Of a stretch of DNA of 64,000 nt, positions 60,201-64,000 are shown piece by piece. This stretch comes from Bugula neritina (Eukaryota > Bryozoa > Gymnolaemata > Cheilostomatida > Bugulidae). The notes beneath the pieces are model-generated. The model saw only the letters and a list, made by a program, of their open reading frames with translations. It searched no databases and was not told the origin of the DNA. Position 1 is the first letter of the stretch, and each line of letters starts with the position of its first letter. The stretch is from positions 32,839,773 to 32,903,772 of the forward strand of contig OZ037766.1 in the NCBI GenBank assembly GCA_964035545.1, in the 5' to 3' direction. The position numbers and the translations under genes are program-made.

Positions 60201-62605
60201 GTCTTGTACATTAGTGCTAAGAGTCTTAGCATCCTTGTCTTGTGTCCTCGGTGACTCTATCTGGTGCACAGAACTCGGCACAGAAAGACTAATGCTTCCG
60301 GAAGATTCCTTGGCCAACACTTCTGATGAAACTCTGTCAGATTCCTCAACTGCCTCTGTGACAATTATGTTGGAAACGACTGCACTATTTGCCCGAGCCT
60401 CGTGGTGCGAGTGAACATCCGTTTTGACATCTGAGCGAGTTTTCCTAGCTTTAGTTTTAGGAGTTTCCAGCCACTGCTTGTAAGAAGTCGGCTCAGCTTC
60501 TGGTGTGAATCCTCTAGAGTCAGTTTTAGCTGCTAGAGTTTGAGACTGGGATCTGTAACTGCTAGCCTGAGAGGTAGATCTATGTGTTCTGATAGATTGA
60601 GGGGAGGTGAGACGACTCCGAGGTGATCTCACTCTGGTAGAGCTGCTATGGCTAACTGGAGAGGGTGTCTTTACCATCTGCGTTACTCTCCAGTTGGCGT
60701 GTCCTTCTTGTAAACTCTACAACACATCATGGCTCATCTCTTCAGCACAATGTCTCAAACTGTTAACATTATTTTCTGTAAAAATTTTGTTAGTTTGTGA
60801 TCTCATGATTTCTCATTTCAGTAATTTGTATGCCCTTAGAAGTTAAAAGCAGACGGCTGTGATGTTGAAAAAAGTGCAGTTTCATCTGCAAGCTTGTTTC
60901 GTTTCTTCCTGTTATTAGGTAGTTATATTGTTACACGTTTCTTCCTGTTATTAGGTAGTTATATTGTTACAAACCTTCGCATGTTTCGCATGACTATCAG
61001 AAGACCCGAGTGTGTCAGAGAGAGAGACAGATGGTAGAGTGACCGCATTAGTGCTGTGTAGTAGAAGACTGTGGTCACCTATAAGCTCGTTGGGGCTGGC
61101 AAAATGTGGCTCCCTCAACAGCTACAAGTAACAAGCATGCAATCACAGTCTAAACTTGTGAAAATGTCTTATGTAGCTTTATAACACACTGGTATATAAA
61201 TGCAATGTGTATATATCATATACATAAAGCAGAGTAATATATTATATATCATATGTATAAAGCTGAATAATATATTATATGACATATGTATTACAAATGA
61301 GTAATATATATTATATGTCATATCTATTACAAATGAGTAATATATATGACATATACATACAGCTGAGTAATATATTGATACACAGCTACCTGTGGAGAAG
61401 GGGTGAGAGACAACAATTTGAGTTCCACTTCACTACCGGAAGACAGGGGAGTACAACTCCTTGTACACAGGTTATTGGGGAGATGACTCACATCTTTATG
61501 TATTTTGTTTACCTTGAAAACATGTAAGTGTTCTAATGATAACAATCATTATATGTATTGAATCATTATACTGGATATAAAACCAGCAATGTGGTTGCAG
61601 AAGATGTAACACAAAAAGCTGACATGGAAAAAATTGGCAAGGTCTATTAGATATCCTATTAGATATCGGTTAAAGTTTTCTTGTTAGATTGCATGAAGGT
61701 ACTGCATATGAATTATATGAAATAGTAAAGGAAGCGTAAAACTAAATGATTTGTTTGAAAGTTTGAATTAAGTTGAAGGAAAATGAAGCTCAAAGAGCAT
61801 TCCGTTTCACTCTGATGAATATTTCTGGCCAATAAACTCTATCAACTTAGTTGCTGCTGCGCTATTAAACAAAATGGTGGCTATAACTTTTCCTCTATTT
61901 CAGTTTTCTTATAATACGCATTTATTTAATCAAATTGAATAGTTTATTCAAAGAATTCAAAAAATTTATAACCTTGAGTTTTAATTTGAGTAAAAGTTTT
62001 TGTTCAAGTTGCAAATTATTTTCATTTTTTTAAAAAAAAACAACATTTAAATGAGTGAATAGCAGTACTTTATGGCTAACAAGTAAATCATGAATGGAAT
62101 GAAATATTAAAAAAATTAATATATAAAGCTCTCTATGCTCTACGGATGACACAATATTGTTACATAAGATATGTTGAAAACAAAACTATAGTATATATCA
62201 GGCAACATGCTTTCTACAGCATCCAAATAATACCTCTGCAGTTGGCTTAGCATTTCAATACAATTGGAGCAGAAATTTTAACAATTGATATTTTTTCTCA
62301 AGTTTACTATTTTTAATTCGAGTTGTAAAACTTCATTATCAACTTATTTTACATATAAGTAGATAATTAAGTATATATACACAATTGACAATACATTAGT
62401 CATAGTAGATAAGTAAGTATATATATACACTATATTAGTCACATTAGACAAGTAAGTACATAATGTTTATAGTAGATATAGGTAAGTAAAGGTAAGTATA
62501 ATACATTCATATACCAACGTTTCGAAAGTCTTTTGAAATTTCTCCTTTTTCATTATTTTCTTCCGCAAAGTTTGGGGAAGACGAACGAAAGGGAATTGTA
62601 GTCAT
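54220..62605 (-). CDS. Large multi-exon protein, unrecognised; candidate PKA-anchoring helices
   Basis: Sixteen exons join in phase to about 1137 aa: 62605-62515, 61532-61390, 61121-60975, 60716-59334, 59221-59066, 58896-58742, 58531-58333, 57941-57810, 57481-57362, 57095-56886, 56272-56226, 56030-55898, 55361-55270, 55171-54996, 54768-54650 and 54330-54220. The exon at 57941-57810 has an uncertain 5' edge, and the 57095 edge could be near 57177 instead. I do not recognise the protein. Residues 1-590 are Ser/Thr/Glu-rich and probably disordered, with an early SR/RS-like segment. Two amphipathic helices inside it (about 449-467, FIDMLISFAASNI; about 540-560, ASNFVSRVIQGA) both fit the published AKAP consensus for binding PKA RII. 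The C-terminal half looks folded: EPVKLVMTFDPHG, KQVYTVTYILMSYYRL, VNWESIRNIVDKARERG, VITRCGKHLYRKG, LCYVSWLKLPVQRGKFVEVF and HDVRVSLAGWD. No signal peptide or membrane segment is seen. A scaffold, perhaps ciliary, is only a guess. Confidence 0.68.
54366..54630. repeat. 21-bp tandem repeat, about 12 copies
   Basis: The unit core AGACCACAGTCTATAGTTAT has a 21-bp period, in the last intron of the 54220-62605 gene. Confidence 0.93.
54788..54880. repeat. ACCAATGAGCTTCGAGTAGA repeat, about 4 copies
   Basis: Units of about 23 bp lie in the intron between the exons at 54996 and 54768, immediately upstream of the latter's acceptor in gene sense. Confidence 0.82.
55378..55858. repeat. 37-bp tandem repeat, about 13 copies
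   Basis: The core CTGGATACAGTATACAAGTA has a 37-bp period, with TTTACAAG/TGTACAAG/TATACAAG variants in blocks. It fills the intron between the exons at 55898 and 55361. On the minus strand each unit contains CAGGTAG, a donor-like word. Confidence 0.95.
56698..56875. repeat. CACCTGCCACAT-type repeat
   Basis: Irregular 12- to 30-bp units (ACATCACCTGCCACATCACC) end just before the donor of the exon at 57095-56886. On the minus strand the units read GCAGGTG, again donor-like. Confidence 0.85.
57906..58130. repeat. 46-bp tandem repeat spanning an exon edge, about 4.5 copies
   Basis: The unit contains CTACCTTAAACATACGAGAG and AGTAGTGATTCAAAT, period 46 bp. On the minus strand each copy reads TATGTTTAAG followed by GTAGATTTGAAT, which is the sequence chosen as the acceptor and start of the exon at 57941-57810. 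The array therefore holds several copies of one candidate 3' splice site. Confidence 0.85.
58208..58277 (-). mobile_element. tRNA-derived SINE head (tRNA-like, degenerate)
   Basis: On the minus strand the segment has an A-box-like TGGTGTAAGGGTTAGC, an anticodon-loop-like TTGCAAA and a B-box-like GGGTTTGAATTCC at tRNA spacing over 70 bp. The acceptor and anticodon stems pair badly, so it is not a working tRNA. It is best read as a polymerase III-type SINE head or tRNA pseudogene inside an intron of the 54220-62605 gene. Confidence 0.7.
60899..60970. repeat. Tandem duplication of 36 bp
   Basis: CGTTTCTTCCTGTTATTAGG followed by TAGTTATATTGTTACA occurs twice in a row, just beyond the donor of the exon at 61121-60975. 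Confidence 0.85.
61200..61380. repeat. AT-rich GTAATATATTATAT repeat
   Basis: Units of about 35-45 bp combining GAGTAATATATTATAT and CATATGTATTACAAAT. It lies in the intron between the exons at 61390 and 61121. Confidence 0.75.
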
Positions 62606-64000
62606 TTTTGTTCAGCTACACTACCAACAAAACAAGCTAATAAATATAAACACATTAATACTGACTGTCAAAAAGAATGACATCTTCCAGCACAAAAACA
62701 AAACTTGCTTATTTTTGAAATCGCTCACACTTTTTGAACACATGCACCACTTTTCTTTTAAAAAATAACAAAACATAACAATAGTAAAACTAACCAGTGG
62801 TAATTCTGGCAGCTGGGTGGGTACATAATAGAAATTATATTTATATTAGTACTCATATTGATAGAAGTGCTAGTAATTCAAAAGTAGGATGGACTTCTAT
62901 AAGTAAAATATTTTATTTATAACAAATTATTTGGTTGACTTACTAACCAATTTGTCACAAATTATTTAACAATTGCTTTATAATTATATATTATGATCTA
63001 TGAAGTACAGCATCTCATTTGAAAGAGGTTATCTTTAGGTTTACCAATGCATGATTACAAGCATTTTAAGTATATAAATTTCACAAATTTATTACAACTT
63101 CAAATGGTATATCTTATGATTAGCTAATTCTTACCTACAACATACTAGCCATGGGTTTTAGTAAATTTTATTTCATCAAATATTTTTACTAAACTTTGAA
63201 CTCAAAATTCTAAAAAATAATATTGAATAAAACTGAAACCATTTAGTTGATGATGTCATCATTTGAGGCTTGAATCAAAATGAGAAATAATTAGGGATCA
63301 TTTTTACTTATTTTTGCTGAAAGTTCAAGTAATGTAGCTCTTAATATTAATGTTAAAAAGTTGCACAAGTTTTATATACTTGGCTAAATAGAATTGAAGA
63401 GTAGTCTACAATATATATCTAATATAACTTTATTGTTTCACAATGAATAATTTTACATACAGTACATGCCATCAACTAACAACCACAAGGTATAAGCAAT
63501 AACATCAACTGTTAAGAACAGTGATAATTGCGATTTTAGGTAATAGTGGGACAGGTAAAAATGGCACACTGATGTTAAATTTGTCCCAACCCAAACGACC
63601 CCAGCTGAAACCTAAATCCCAAACCTAAACGCCCATTCCAAACTCCCAACTCCCACCCTAAACCAGCTAAAATTGAACATGTGCCATTATTACCTGTACC
63701 TTAATTACTTGTGTCATTTTTACCGTGCCATTTTTACCCGTCATCGATAACTACATTTATGGTGTTTGAATAGCACTGATAACTATAATATTATTAGTAA
63801 ACAGCAATAATAATATATTATGATTATATAAAATATCTTTACACAAATAATGAGTATTTTAGTTGCACCAATGAGAGTAGTAACAAGTCAATGTGACACA
63901 CTTTCATATAACAGTACAGCATTATATCAGCAGATAGACTAACTTCCACAGCTGCACATGTTAGTAGAGTAAGGCTGGACAAAATCAGCTCTCTCACTGC
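62606..64000. other. Upstream of the 54220-62605 gene; no gene seen
   Basis: AT-rich DNA containing the presumed promoter of the minus-strand gene and one small inverted-repeat element at 63550-63742. No coding exon or RNA gene is supported up to the window end. Confidence 0.55.
63550..63742. mobile_element. Small inverted-repeat element (MITE-like), about 193 bp
   Basis: GACAGGTAAAAATGGCAC at 63550-63567 recurs inverted, with one mismatch, at 63725-63742. Two more internal copies of the theme occur (TGCCATTATTACCTGT near 63681, TGTCATTTTTACC near 63712). The interior is C-rich on the plus strand. No clear target duplication. Confidence 0.6.

Noticed and set aside
63595-63665. CCTAAAC-like words resembling telomeric repeats
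   Set aside because: Units are irregular (CCTAAATCC, CCTAAACG, CCCTAAACC) and few; they sit inside a small inverted-repeat element.

Overview
This window looks like nuclear DNA from an early-branching animal, with a sponge (Porifera) my best guess. The evidence is spliceosomal genes with many short GT-AG introns, AT-rich non-coding DNA, and metazoan families (methuselah-type family B GPCRs with somatomedin-B-like modules, a tetraspanin, GAS41/YEATS4, a LicD-family transferase). The phylum is inferred; no species-diagnostic marker is visible. Almost every intron and intergenic gap carries a different minisatellite or microsatellite.

Layout: (1) 331-822, minus, the 3' end of a coiled-coil protein gene. 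(2) 2463-12414, minus, and 22526-27287, plus: two paralogous 7TM receptors arranged head to head across about 10 kb of DNA with no gene I can support. (3) 29333-31143, minus, URAD (uric acid degradation), with the expected catalytic His replaced by Leu. (4) 32659-34733, minus, a BtpA/F13E9.13-family TIM-barrel protein. It shares a 515-bp divergent promoter region with (5) a tetraspanin on the plus strand, 35249-43196, whose large extracellular loop carries a long Thr/Asn-rich insert ending in an RKKR site. Its 5.1-kb first intron holds a 740-bp inverted-repeat transposon and an uninterrupted (CTG)18. (6) 45330-47317, minus, a LicD-like type II membrane protein whose last codons and stop lie inside an 80-bp tandem repeat. 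(7) 50199-53891, plus, a complete YEATS4/GAS41 orthologue. (8) 54220-62605, minus, a 16-exon gene for a protein of about 1137 aa that I do not recognise; it contains two helices fitting the PKA-RII anchoring pattern.

For seven genes (all except the truncated 331-822 gene and the unrecognised 54220-62605 gene) I could join all exons in phase from ATG to stop. The 54220-62605 gene also joins in phase, but one exon edge is uncertain. Exon coordinates come from reading splice sites and protein similarity by eye, without transcript evidence. No functional pathway joins the genes, apart from the GPCR duplication and the shared promoter region. No CRISPR array, rRNA or intact tRNA gene was seen; one degenerate tRNA-like SINE head is present.
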